From contig JAJQBM010000257.1 of the NCBI GenBank assembly GCA_021203285.1, positions 1 through 6,382 of the forward strand: a stretch of DNA of 6,382 bases, in the 5' to 3' direction. Below the pieces are notes generated by a model. It saw only the letters and a list, made by a program, of their open reading frames with translations, was not told the DNA's origin and did not search any database. Positions 1 through 6,382 of this stretch are shown here, one piece after another; position 1 is the first letter of the stretch; each line of letters starts with the position of its first letter. This stretch comes from Clostridiales bacterium (GTDB taxonomy: Bacteria; Bacillota; Clostridia; Lachnospirales; Lachnospiraceae). The position numbers and the translations under genes are program-made.

Positions 1-1529
1 TTGTGATTCCCATGAAAAAGGCGGGATTTCCGGAGGAGTACTGGCGGGAGGATTACAGCCGCATCGCGCTGGAGGACTGTCTGCTGCGGAGATTTTCGCA
101 GGGTCTGGCGAAGTGCAGCTTTAAGGCGAAGGGATCGGGAAAGAGCGGTCTGGTCGGCACCAGCCGTCCGGGACAGGAGATCCTTCACCGCTCCGCGATG
201 GTGATCGCGAAAAATACGCTGACGGCGCGGTTTGAGGTCGGATTTCCGGCGAACGGGCGGACGGTGAATTCCAATGAGCTGGCAAAGATTCTGTTTGACC
301 TCCTTCCGCCGGTGGTGGTGCAAAGCCTGTATTACAGGAGCTGGCGGCGCGAGGCACTGCAGAAGAATTACGAGCTTTCCGTGGATCAGCATTTCATCCG
401 GGAGGAGCTCCCGAAACGGAAGCTGGTCGCGTTTCTGGTGGAGGGCAGTGTCCTTCCGCGGGTAAGCGGTGTCTCGGACCGGCCGCTTGCCGACGCGGTG
501 CCGCTCTCGGTTCCGGAAACGCTGCGGGTGGAGATGGATCTGCCTTATCACGGGAAAACGGCGGGTCTCGGTATCCCGGAGGGCGTCACGCTGATCATCG
601 GCGGCGGCTATCACGGGAAATCGACGCTTTTGCAGGCGCTGGAGCAGGGCGTCTATAACCATATCGCCGGGGACGGGAGAGAGTATGCCGTCACGGAGGA
701 GAACGCCTTAAAGCTCCGGGCGGAGGACGGCCGCTCCGTGAAAAATCTGGATTTGTCCCTGTTTATTCACAACCTCCCGAACGGGAAGGATACGAAGCGG
801 TTCTCCACGGCGGACGCTAGCGGGAGCACCTCGCAGGCGGCCGCGGTTATGGAGGGCGTGGAGATGGGCAGCCATACCTTTCTGATCGACGAGGACACAT
901 CCGCCACAAACTTTCTTGTGCGGGATGAGTTTATGCAGAAAATTGTTCACGGAGACAAGGAGCCGATCACGCCGTTCTGCGCCAGAGTCCGCGACCTGTA
1001 CGAAAAGGCGGGAATTTCCACGGTGCTGGTCGCCGGGAGCAGCGGGGCCTTTTTCCACATGGCGGACACCGTGATCCAGATGGACAGCTACCGGCCGCTG
1101 GATGTAAAAAAACGGGTGGAGGCGTTTCTTCCGGAGTATCCGCTGCCGGTTTTTGAGGCGGAGGCGTTTCTTTTGCCGCAGGCGGACCGCGCTTTCTGGG
1201 GAAGCCCGGCGCGGAGGGATGACCGCATGAAAACGAAGGTGATATCCACGGACGGATTTTCCATCAACCATGAGACCGTCGACCTGCGCTATGTGGAGCA
1301 GCTAGTCGACAGCGAGCAGATGGCGGCGCTCGCGGGGATGATGAGATATGTCCTGACAAAGGTCTCCGGTCCGGTCACGGTGAAGCGGCTGGCCGGGATG
1401 CTGATGAGTCTTCTGGAGCGGAACGGTCTGGAGGCTTTTATGGAGGGGTATGCGTACTGCGGGACGGCGGCACCCCGGATACAGGAGATCTATGCCATGT
1501 TAAACCGATACCGCGGAAAGTATGAATAA
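1..1529 (+). CDS. Predicted ABC-class ATPase (COG3044/PF09818 family), 5' end cut by window
   Basis: This is the C-terminal ~508 residues of a P-loop ATPase. Residue numbers count from the GTG at position 3, which is probably an internal valine and not the real start. The frame is open to the left edge, and members of this family usually carry roughly 60-70 more N-terminal residues. The Walker A loop is GGGYHGKST (200-208), with K206 and S207 expected to bind nucleotide phosphate. An atypical ABC signature, DASGSTSQAA, lies near 271-280. The Walker B is FLIDEDTSATNF (from 293), with D296/E297 as the likely Mg2+ and catalytic acids. These three blocks, plus the conserved KEPITPF and DSYRPLDV stretches, identify the family clearly. 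No membrane segment is visible, so the protein is probably cytosolic. The cellular role of the family is not established, and no transporter partner is seen. The gene ends in TAA with no clear terminator before the next promoter. Confidence 0.9.
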   Translation, partial: VIPMKKAGFPEEYWREDYSRIALEDCLLRRFSQGLAKCSFKAKGSGKSGLVGTSRPGQEILHRSAMVIAKNTLTARFEVGFPANGRTVNSNELAKILFDLLPPVVVQSLYYRSWRREALQKNYELSVDQHFIREELPKRKLVAFLVEGSVLPRVSGVSDRPLADAVPLSVPETLRVEMDLPYHGKTAGLGIPEGVTLIIGGGYHGKSTLLQALEQGVYNHIAGDGREYAVTEENALKLRAEDGRSVKNLDLSLFIHNLPNGKDTKRFSTADASGSTSQAAAVMEGVEMGSHTFLIDEDTSATNFLVRDEFMQKIVHGDKEPITPFCARVRDLYEKAGISTVLVAGSSGAFFHMADTVIQMDSYRPLDVKKRVEAFLPEYPLPVFEAEAFLLPQADRAFWGSPARRDDRMKTKVISTDGFSINHETVDLRYVEQLVDSEQMAALAGMMRYVLTKVSGPVTVKRLAGMLMSLLERNGLEAFMEGYAYCGTAAPRIQEIYAMLNRYRGKYE

Positions 1530-1552
1530 AATGAAAAGCAAAGCCGGCTGCC

Positions 1553-1581
1553 TTGATTAATAAGAGCGATTATGTTAAAAT
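1553..1581 (+). promoter_or_regulatory. Sigma-A type promoter with extended -10
   Basis: TTGATT (1553-1558) serves as the -35 and TAAAAT (1576-1581) as the -10, separated by exactly 17 bp. A TG at 1573-1574 one base before the -10 gives an extended -10 element. Transcription would start near 1588, leaving a leader of about 60 nt before the ATG at 1650. It sits in the 120-bp gap between the ATPase gene and the SH3 protein gene and most likely drives the latter. The leader also holds two copies of GAGTGATC (1607-1614 and 1620-1627), of unknown meaning. Confidence 0.7.
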
Positions 1582-1649
1582 CATGTCATTGCGAGACTGT
1601 TGGACAGAGTGATCGGAGCGAGTGATCAGAGAGCAGAAGGAGTTTTCAT

Positions 1650-3326
1650 ATGTCAGATTTTGAGAAAGACGAGATGAAGCTTACGGAGGCGTCCGTCGAG
1701 GGGCAGCCGACAGAGGATATCGAAATACAGGAAGAGAATATACTGACAGAGGATACGGATCTGGTGGATGAGGAACCGGAGACTCCCGGCGCGGATGACG
1801 CTGAGGCGGCAGAATGCGCTGATGTGATAGCTGAAGAAGAGGAATCTTCGGAGGAAGTATCCGGTGGGGAAGCCGCTGCCAAAGATACATCCGCGGAAGA
1901 AATACCCGAGGACCTCCCCTTAGAGAAAATATCTATAGAGGAGTTTTCTGGGGAGGAACCGGAAAATACTCCGGAGGAGGACGAGCTGGAGTTTATCTCG
2001 CTCGACTCGGTGCGGGACAAGTCCCGTGCGGCGACCGGAGAGATCATACGCGATGAGCATGTTTCCCAAAAGAAGACGAAGCGCAGGTGTGTAGACGCCG
2101 GTGCCGCGAAGAAGGAAAAGGTGCAGACGATAGCGAAAAAGAATCTGGCGCTGATCGTGGTCGGCATCCTTGTCATCATTATCCTGATCAGTGTCCTTGT
2201 GATCGGCGTGCGCAGCCGGATGGCGAAGAAGGCCGATGAGAACAAGGAGCAGCCGGTCTCTTCGCAGGAGTACGAGACGGATGCCTATGAGCAGATCAAT
2301 ACCGTTATCACGAACTATTACAATTGCTACGCAAGCGGGGATGTGAGCAGCATTATCCAGTATGCATACCCGATGTCGGAGACGGAGCAGACCTATATCA
2401 CGATGTACAGCGCGTTTGTGGAGAGCTACGAGAATATCGTCTGCTACACAAAGACCGGATTGGACGATTCCTCCTATATCGTGTCAGTCTCGTTTTCTGT
2501 AAAATACAATGATGTGGAGACGACTGTGGCGGGCATGGATTTCTTCTATGTGAAGATCACGGACGATGAGACGGCGTACATCGATAACACCTACAGTCCG
2601 TTTAACCTGCTGTATCAGGAGTACACGTTGGATCAGGAGATTCTGCAGCTGATCCAGACCTATGAGCCGAGCGAGGATGTGATCGCGCTGCAGGCCGGCG
2701 TTCAGACCCAGTATGTGCAGGCGCTGGAGCAGGATGAGGCGCTGCGGACGCTGGTGGAAGGCGACCTTGCCGCGGCGATCAGTAGCTGGCAGAGTGAGTA
2801 TGAGGAGATTCTGGCGCAGAAGGCGGCAGAGGCTGCGGCTCAGGTGCAGGAGAGTACGGAGGCTGAGCAGACCGATGAGTCGGCGGCCGAGGCAGAGAGC
2901 ACAGAAACCACGGAGGATACCGCTTCGACTTCCACAGAGACGGAGAGCAAGGCATGGGTTTATGTGACGGATACGGTCTATATCCGCGAGGAGCCCAGCG
3001 AGTCATCGACCGCACTGGCCTCGGCGACAGCCGGTTCCGAGGTTCGCCAGTTGGCGGTCACAGACACCGGTTGGACCAAGGTTAAGAGCGGGGATGGCGT
3101 CGGTTACATCAAGACTGAGTACATATCATCGGGCTCCACAGGCACATCGGAGACATCGTCCTCCTCCGGAGGGACGCTTGCGGAGGGCTCAACCATCACG
3201 CTGACCTCCTCGGTGAATATCCGTTCCTCCATGAGCGAGAGCTCGGCTCGGATCGGTCTGGTTTACGCCGAAGAACAGGTGACGGTGGTGATGAGCTACA
3301 GCGAGGGCTGGACAAAGGTCACATAG
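1650..3326 (+). CDS. Single-pass membrane protein with acidic cytoplasmic tail and two C-terminal SH3b repeats (second cut by TAG)
   Basis: The ATG is preceded by AAGGAG (1637-1642) at 7 nt. Residues 1-135 are very rich in Glu, Asp and Ser and are probably disordered. A basic stretch (KKTKRR, KKEK, about 141-164) precedes one strong hydrophobic helix (about 166-187), so by the positive-inside rule the acidic tail is cytoplasmic and the rest is outside. Residues about 210-325 (YEQINTVITNYYNCYASGD onward) look like an NTF2-like fold, a weak call. An Ala/Glu/Thr/Ser-rich linker (about 390-433) leads to SH3b repeat 1 (about 435-492) and a Ser/Gly-rich spacer. SH3b repeat 2 (from about 513) stops at TAG (3324-3326), although the frame continues with domain-like sequence to TAA at 3372-3374. 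Bacterial SH3 domains commonly bind cell-wall peptides, so a wall-associated or sensing role is inferred. No enzymatic domain is visible. The gene appears monocistronic, bounded by its own promoter and a hairpin terminator. Confidence 0.85.
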   Translation: MSDFEKDEMKLTEASVEGQPTEDIEIQEENILTEDTDLVDEEPETPGADDAEAAECADVIAEEEESSEEVSGGEAAAKDTSAEEIPEDLPLEKISIEEFSGEEPENTPEEDELEFISLDSVRDKSRAATGEIIRDEHVSQKKTKRRCVDAGAAKKEKVQTIAKKNLALIVVGILVIIILISVLVIGVRSRMAKKADENKEQPVSSQEYETDAYEQINTVITNYYNCYASGDVSSIIQYAYPMSETEQTYITMYSAFVESYENIVCYTKTGLDDSSYIVSVSFSVKYNDVETTVAGMDFFYVKITDDETAYIDNTYSPFNLLYQEYTLDQEILQLIQTYEPSEDVIALQAGVQTQYVQALEQDEALRTLVEGDLAAAISSWQSEYEEILAQKAAEAAAQVQESTEAEQTDESAAEAESTETTEDTASTSTETESKAWVYVTDTVYIREEPSESSTALASATAGSEVRQLAVTDTGWTKVKSGDGVGYIKTEYISSGSTGTSETSSSSGGTLAEGSTITLTSSVNIRSSMSESSARIGLVYAEEQVTVVMSYSEGWTKVT

Positions 3327-3374
3327 AACGGACAGACAGGCTATGTCAGGACGGATATTCTTGCCGGTATGTAA
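3327..3374 (+). other. In-frame continuation of SH3b repeat 2 beyond the TAG codon
   Basis: Reading on in the same frame after the TAG gives NGQTGYVRTDILAGM and then TAA. This aligns without a gap to the end of repeat 1: KVKSGDGVGYIKTEYI against KVT-stop-NGQTGYVRTDIL, with the stop opposite a serine. It therefore looks like the missing final strands of the second SH3 domain, and not untranslated DNA. The simplest explanation is a point nonsense change or a base-call error. Readthrough is possible but not shown. Confidence 0.75.
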
Positions 3375-3397
3375 ATGAAGAATTGAAAAATTTTGTT

Positions 3398-3430
3398 CAG
3401 GGAGCAGTTTTGGCTGTTCCCTGTCTTATG
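3398..3430 (+). terminator. Probable intrinsic terminator after the SH3 protein gene
   Basis: CAGGGAGCAG (3398-3407) pairs with CTGTTCCCTG (3414-3423) across a 6-nt loop, giving a 10-bp stem with a single G-U pair. The following tract, TCTTATGT, is only weakly T-rich. An A5T4 run (3386-3394) lies just upstream, so the hairpin could also act for transcripts on the opposite strand. It begins 23 nt after the TAA at 3372-3374, which fits that TAA as the original gene end. Confidence 0.55.
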
Positions 3431-3443
3431 TCGGCGTATGATT

Positions 3444-3461
3444 TGATTGTGCGCATAATCA
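3444..3461 (+). promoter_or_regulatory. 18-bp near-perfect palindrome, possible operator
   Basis: TGATTGTGCGCATAATCA is symmetrical at 8 of its 9 base pairs. The only break is G3449 opposite T3456, and the centre is TGCGCA. It lies in the 139-bp gap between the terminator and the next gene, 52 bp before that gene's ATG. It is too short and lacks the loop expected of a terminator, so a dimeric regulator site is the more natural reading. The binding protein cannot be named. I could not place a convincing -35/-10 pair in this gap. CATAAT (3454-3459) inside the palindrome resembles a -10 but lacks a good -35. Confidence 0.4.
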
Positions 3462-3513
3462 GAGAACTTCAGCGGGATACTAAAATTACCTGAAAAGGAA
3501 GGAGGCATCTCGC

Positions 3514-3957
3514 ATGAATGAAAAAGATGAGAAACGGCTTCTCCATGAGATCTGCCGAAATTCCGGCATGGGCAGGGAAGCCATCGGACAGGTTTTAAAA
3601 GAGGTCTACGACGAGGAGTTCGCCTATGAGCTCCATGTGGAGGCCGGAAAAATGAAGGAGTTTGAGGAGAAAGCGAACGATCGCCTGAACCTTTACCACA
3701 AGGGGTCGGCCGGGGCCAAACAGGCGGCCGGAAAGATGCTGAAAACCGCGGTAAAGATGAAGACGGCGTTCTCGGACAGAACCGCCCATATCGCGGACAT
3801 GATGCAGAAGGGAAACCGGCGCGGCGCCGATGAGCTGAAAAAGGCGATACACAAATACAAGGATGCCGGGATCTATGCCACGGAGCTCGCCAGAGAGATG
3901 GTCGACTTTGAGGAGGAGAATCTGGAAAAGCTGGAGGCGTGGAAGCGGGAGCCGTGA
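3514..3957 (+). CDS. Small all-helical protein of unknown function, possibly ferritin-like
   Basis: The protein has 147 residues. The ATG is preceded by a strong AAGGAGG (3499-3505) at 8 nt. There is no signal peptide or membrane segment. The sequence is highly charged and predicted by eye to be helical throughout: about 3-31, 33-60, 66-100, 102-116 and 118-145. It resembles a clostridial family of uncharacterised short helical-bundle proteins, judged from the patterns NSGMGREAIGQVL near the start, HIADMMQKGN (92-101) in the middle and a Glu-rich last helix (E133-E135). Glu39, His41, Glu43, His92 and Glu133/134 could be metal ligands of a ferritin-like bundle, but the spacing does not prove this. 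It is the first gene of an apparent operon, 31 bp before the pseudouridine synthase gene, with a possible operator upstream. No function is claimed. Confidence 0.8.
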   Translation: MNEKDEKRLLHEICRNSGMGREAIGQVLKEVYDEEFAYELHVEAGKMKEFEEKANDRLNLYHKGSAGAKQAAGKMLKTAVKMKTAFSDRTAHIADMMQKGNRRGADELKKAIHKYKDAGIYATELAREMVDFEEENLEKLEAWKREP

Positions 3958-3988
3958 GGGCAGGCGGGCCGGATGTTGAGGATGAATT

Positions 3989-4759
3989 ATGAAAGAGAAT
4001 GGAATTCCCGCAGAGGGAATACGGATCAATAAATATCTGAGTGAGGCCGGCGTCTGTTCCAGACGTGCGGCCGACCGCGAGATTGAGGCGGGAAACGTGC
4101 GGATCGGAGACCGTGTGGCGGCCTGCGGCGACCGTGTGGAGCCCGGCATGCAGGTGTATTTCCGGGGCGAGCCGGTACAGGTGCAGAAAAAGGAGATTCT
4201 GATCGCTTTTCACAAGCCGGTCGGGATTGTCTGCACGGCCGAGAAGCGTGAGAAAGACAATATCATTGACTACATAAATTATCCCGTCCGGATTTATCCG
4301 GTCGGGCGTCTGGACAAGAATTCGGAGGGGCTGATTCTTCTGACCAATCAGGGCGATCTGGTTAACCGGATTATGCGCGCCGGAAATTTTCACGAAAAAG
4401 AATATGTTGTCACGGTGGACCACGATATTACGGACGAGTTTCTGGAAGGGATGCGCAGCGGCGTCTATCTGGAGGAGCTGGGCGTGACAACCCGGCGCTG
4501 CATGGTGGAGCGAAAGAACCGCCGGACATTTTCTATGGTGCTGACACAGGGATATAACCGGCAGATCCGCCGCATGTGCGAGGCGTTCGGGTACCGGGTG
4601 CGGCGGCTGGTGCGGGTGCGGATCATGAATATCCGGCTCGGCGATCTTGCGCCGGGGACTTACCGCGATGTGACGGAGGCGGAGAAGCGTGAGCTGTACC
4701 GGCTGATCCGCGATTCCTACAGTGCGCCCCGGACCGGCGGGCGAAGAGGGACAGCCTGA
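3989..4759 (+). CDS. rluF: 23S rRNA pseudouridine synthase, RluF-type (RsuA/RluB/E/F family)
   Basis: The 256-residue enzyme is expected to isomerise a uridine of 23S rRNA to pseudouridine; E. coli RluF acts at U2604. An S4 RNA-binding domain occupies about 11-60 (R12-I-NKYL, C23-SRR). The catalytic domain follows, with HKPVGIV (from 75), the family motif GRLDKNSEGL with catalytic Asp109, and GYNRQIRRMCEAFGY (from 188). The stretches GDLVNRIMRAGN-HEKEY and RIMNI closely match what I recall of E. coli RluF, which favours it over RluB or RsuA. The target position is still inferred. The basic C-terminal tail of the E. coli enzyme is absent. The start follows GAGG (3978-3981) at 7 nt. The gene lies between the small helical protein and ligA, probably cotranscribed. 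Confidence 0.88.
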   Translation: MKENGIPAEGIRINKYLSEAGVCSRRAADREIEAGNVRIGDRVAACGDRVEPGMQVYFRGEPVQVQKKEILIAFHKPVGIVCTAEKREKDNIIDYINYPVRIYPVGRLDKNSEGLILLTNQGDLVNRIMRAGNFHEKEYVVTVDHDITDEFLEGMRSGVYLEELGVTTRRCMVERKNRRTFSMVLTQGYNRQIRRMCEAFGYRVRRLVRVRIMNIRLGDLAPGTYRDVTEAEKRELYRLIRDSYSAPRTGGRRGTA

Positions 4760-4798
4760 GGGCGCGCGGGTGTTTTCAGACAGAGTGAATCTATATGC

Positions 4799-4805
4799 GG
4801 AGGGG
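4799..4805 (+). promoter_or_regulatory. Ribosome binding site that sets the ligA start
   Basis: GGAGGGG lies 4-6 nt before the ATG at 4810. An in-frame ATG at 4795 overlaps this region and has no Shine-Dalgarno sequence in front of it, so 4810 is the better start. The choice changes the protein by five residues. Confidence 0.65.
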
Positions 4806-4809
4806 ACAG

Positions 4810-6382
4810 ATGGAAGGAAAGGCCGAATACGAGGAACTGAAGAAAACGATCGATTACCATATGAACCGGTACTATAACGAGGATGCGCCGGAGATCAGCG
4901 ACTATGAGTACGATCAGATGATGCTGGAGCTGAAGGCGATGGAGCGGGAGCATCCGGAGTGGGTGACTGCCGATTCCCCGACACAGAAAATCGGCGGCAG
5001 CGCGAAGCGGGAAGCCGGTGTGGAGGTGACACATCATGTCCCCATGCTCAGCATTCAGGATGTCTTTTCAAAGGAAGAAATCGTCGACTGGGTGGAAAAG
5101 GTGCGGCAGGTCTATCCGGACGCTCTTTTTTCCGTGGAGGAAAAGATCGACGGGCTCTCCATGAGCCTGCGCTATCAGGACGGCCGGTTAATCCTCGCCG
5201 AGACGAGGGGAAACGGCCTGGTGGGGGAGGATGTGACGCAGAACGCGCTGGTCATTCCGGATGTGTTAAAGAGTCTGGATATCTCCGGCTATGTCGAGCT
5301 GCGCGGCGAGGTCTATATGTCGCTGGAGGATTTTGACCGTTTCAACGAGGAGCAGGAAAATGCGGGGAAAAAGCCCGCGGCGAATCCGAGAAATCTGGCG
5401 GCGGGCACCCTGCGCCAGTTGGATTCGGCCGTGGTGAGGCAGCGCGGCCTGAAAATGTTTGTATTTAACGTGCAGGATGCTTATGATAACGGAGTTTCGG
5501 ACCTGATGGGATCCCACACCGACGCGCTGGATCTCCTGAGCGCGAAGGGGGTCGCCGTTGTGCCCCATACGCGCTGTGTGACGGCGGAGGAGATTCTCGA
5601 CGCTATCGATGCCATCGGGGAGGGGCGCGGCACCTTCGGGCATGACATCGACGGGGCGGTGGTCAAGATCGACCAGATTGCCTATCGCGCGGATTTCCCG
5701 GCGGGGAGCAAGTATTCCGCCGGACACATTGCCTACAAGTATCCACCGGAGGAAAAAGAGGTGGTCATCGACCAGATCGAGGTCAATGTCGGGCGGACCG
5801 GCAAGATGACATTCCGTGCCATTTTTGAGGAGCCGGTGCGCCTTTGCGGGACGAATGTGCAGAAGGCGACGCTGCACAATGTCGATTTCATCCAGAGCCT
5901 CGGTGTGTCTGAGGGCTGCCGGGCAATCTGCAGGAAGCAGGGTGAGATCATCCCCGCGATTGTCCGGGTGACGCAGAAGGCGGACCATCCCTACGAGGCG
6001 CCGGACGTCTGTCCGGTCTGCGGTGCGCCGCTCGTCCGGGAGGAGGACACCTGTGACATCTACTGTGTGAATCCGTCCTGCCCGGCGCAGTTGAAGCGCA
6101 CGCTGGCGTATTTTGTAGGCAAGGACGCCATGGATATCAAAAATTTCGGGAGCCGGTACATTGAAAGTCTGGTGGAGGAGGGGTATCTCCACACCGCTGC
6201 GGACATTTACAGCCTCCGGCAGTACCGGGGGGAGTTGATTGAAAAGGGCATTCTGGGCAAGGAGAAAAACACCGACCGGATCCTGTCCGCCATCGAGAAG
6301 TCGAAGGAGAACGAGGCGGCCAGCCTCCTGACCGGGTTTGCAATCCGGAATGTCGGCAGGATATCGGCCCGCTCCATTATGC
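4810..6382 (+). CDS. ligA: NAD-dependent DNA ligase LigA, 3' end cut by window
   Basis: LigA seals nicks in duplex DNA using NAD+ in replication and repair. About 524 residues are present. Full proteins are near 650-670, so the last helix-hairpin-helix part and the BRCT domain lie outside. Domain Ia (about 1-65) holds RYYNEDAPEISDYEYD with Tyr21/Tyr22, Asp31, Tyr34 and Asp35, the NMN-binding set. The nucleotidyltransferase domain carries EEKIDG with adenylated Lys112, RGE with Glu167, NPRN-AAG-LRQLD (from 192), IDG-VVK with Asp281/Lys286, and AYKYP with Lys310. The OB fold follows with VGRTGKMTF and KATLHN. A zinc finger uses Cys401, 404, 419 and 424. The helix-hairpin-helix region starts near 440 (AMDIKNFG). 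Departures from consensus: TRGNG (132-136) for TRGDG, SAGH for PRWA just before AYK, KQGE for KAGD. The catalytic residues are intact, so activity is expected. It is 50 bp downstream of rluF with no visible promoter or terminator between, suggesting cotranscription. Confidence 0.93.
   Translation, partial: MEGKAEYEELKKTIDYHMNRYYNEDAPEISDYEYDQMMLELKAMEREHPEWVTADSPTQKIGGSAKREAGVEVTHHVPMLSIQDVFSKEEIVDWVEKVRQVYPDALFSVEEKIDGLSMSLRYQDGRLILAETRGNGLVGEDVTQNALVIPDVLKSLDISGYVELRGEVYMSLEDFDRFNEEQENAGKKPAANPRNLAAGTLRQLDSAVVRQRGLKMFVFNVQDAYDNGVSDLMGSHTDALDLLSAKGVAVVPHTRCVTAEEILDAIDAIGEGRGTFGHDIDGAVVKIDQIAYRADFPAGSKYSAGHIAYKYPPEEKEVVIDQIEVNVGRTGKMTFRAIFEEPVRLCGTNVQKATLHNVDFIQSLGVSEGCRAICRKQGEIIPAIVRVTQKADHPYEAPDVCPVCGAPLVREEDTCDIYCVNPSCPAQLKRTLAYFVGKDAMDIKNFGSRYIESLVEEGYLHTAADIYSLRQYRGELIEKGILGKEKNTDRILSAIEKSKENEAASLLTGFAIRNVGRISARSIM

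Noticed and set aside
1530..1560. Possible terminator after the ATPase gene around AGCCGGCT
   Set aside because: The palindrome is short, has no loop and is not followed by a T tract.
1607..1628. GAGTGATC direct repeat and possible small hairpin in the leader of the SH3 gene
   Set aside because: Only an 8-base repeat and a 5-bp stem with a 9-nt loop. This is too weak to call a riboswitch, attenuator or operator.
1646..2245. Minus-strand Ser-rich open frame of 199 codons
   Set aside because: It is the shadow of the Glu/Asp-rich tail: GAG/GAA-rich codons read backwards give Ser, Phe and Leu with few stops.
3324..3326. Pyrrolysine at the TAG codon
   Set aside because: No pyl gene or methylamine methyltransferase is in the window, and the position is inside an SH3 fold where pyrrolysine has no known use.
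3341..4423. Long minus-strand open frame of 360 codons
   Set aside because: It lies opposite the helical protein gene and the first half of rluF, both well supported on the + strand. Its Pro/Arg/Ser-rich product resembles nothing and has no ribosome binding site.
4760..4809. Possible promoter between rluF and ligA
   Set aside because: No -35/-10 pair with acceptable spacing is visible in the 50-bp gap, so cotranscription is the simpler reading.
5266..6192. Minus-strand open frame of 308 codons
   Set aside because: It is fully antisense to the ligA coding sequence, whose motifs are unmistakable. The frame is open because of the GC-rich codon use of ligA.

Overview
The window reads as chromosomal DNA from a Gram-positive, probably Lachnospiraceae-like Clostridium relative. 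This is inferred from the mix of families, the strong AAGGAGG-type ribosome binding sites, the moderately high GC and the low-GC-Gram-positive style promoter. I could not test the taxonomy. All five genes lie on the + strand and together fill almost the whole window. There is no sign of a mobile element, CRISPR array, tRNA or rRNA.

Region 1 (1-1529) is the 3' part of a gene for an ABC-class ATPase of the COG3044/PF09818 type; its start lies before the window. After a 120-bp gap with a good extended -10 promoter comes region 2 (1650-3326/3374), a single-pass membrane protein. It has a long acidic cytoplasmic tail, an extracytoplasmic body and two C-terminal bacterial SH3 repeats. The second SH3 repeat is interrupted by an in-frame TAG 16 codons before a TAA. 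A hairpin terminator follows that TAA, so this gene looks like its own transcription unit.

Region 3 (3514-6382) looks like a three-gene operon. It starts with a small helical protein of unknown function (possibly ferritin-like), then an RluF-type 23S rRNA pseudouridine synthase, then ligA for the NAD-dependent DNA ligase, which runs off the right edge. The gaps of 31 and 50 bp contain no visible terminator. An 18-bp near-perfect palindrome in the leader of the first gene could be an operator for this unit.

Most of the window is conserved housekeeping or widespread hypothetical content. I see no convincing new defence, mobile or biosynthetic system. The most notable local signals are the amber codon inside the SH3 repeat, the palindrome, and several departures from consensus in the ligase nucleotidyltransferase domain.
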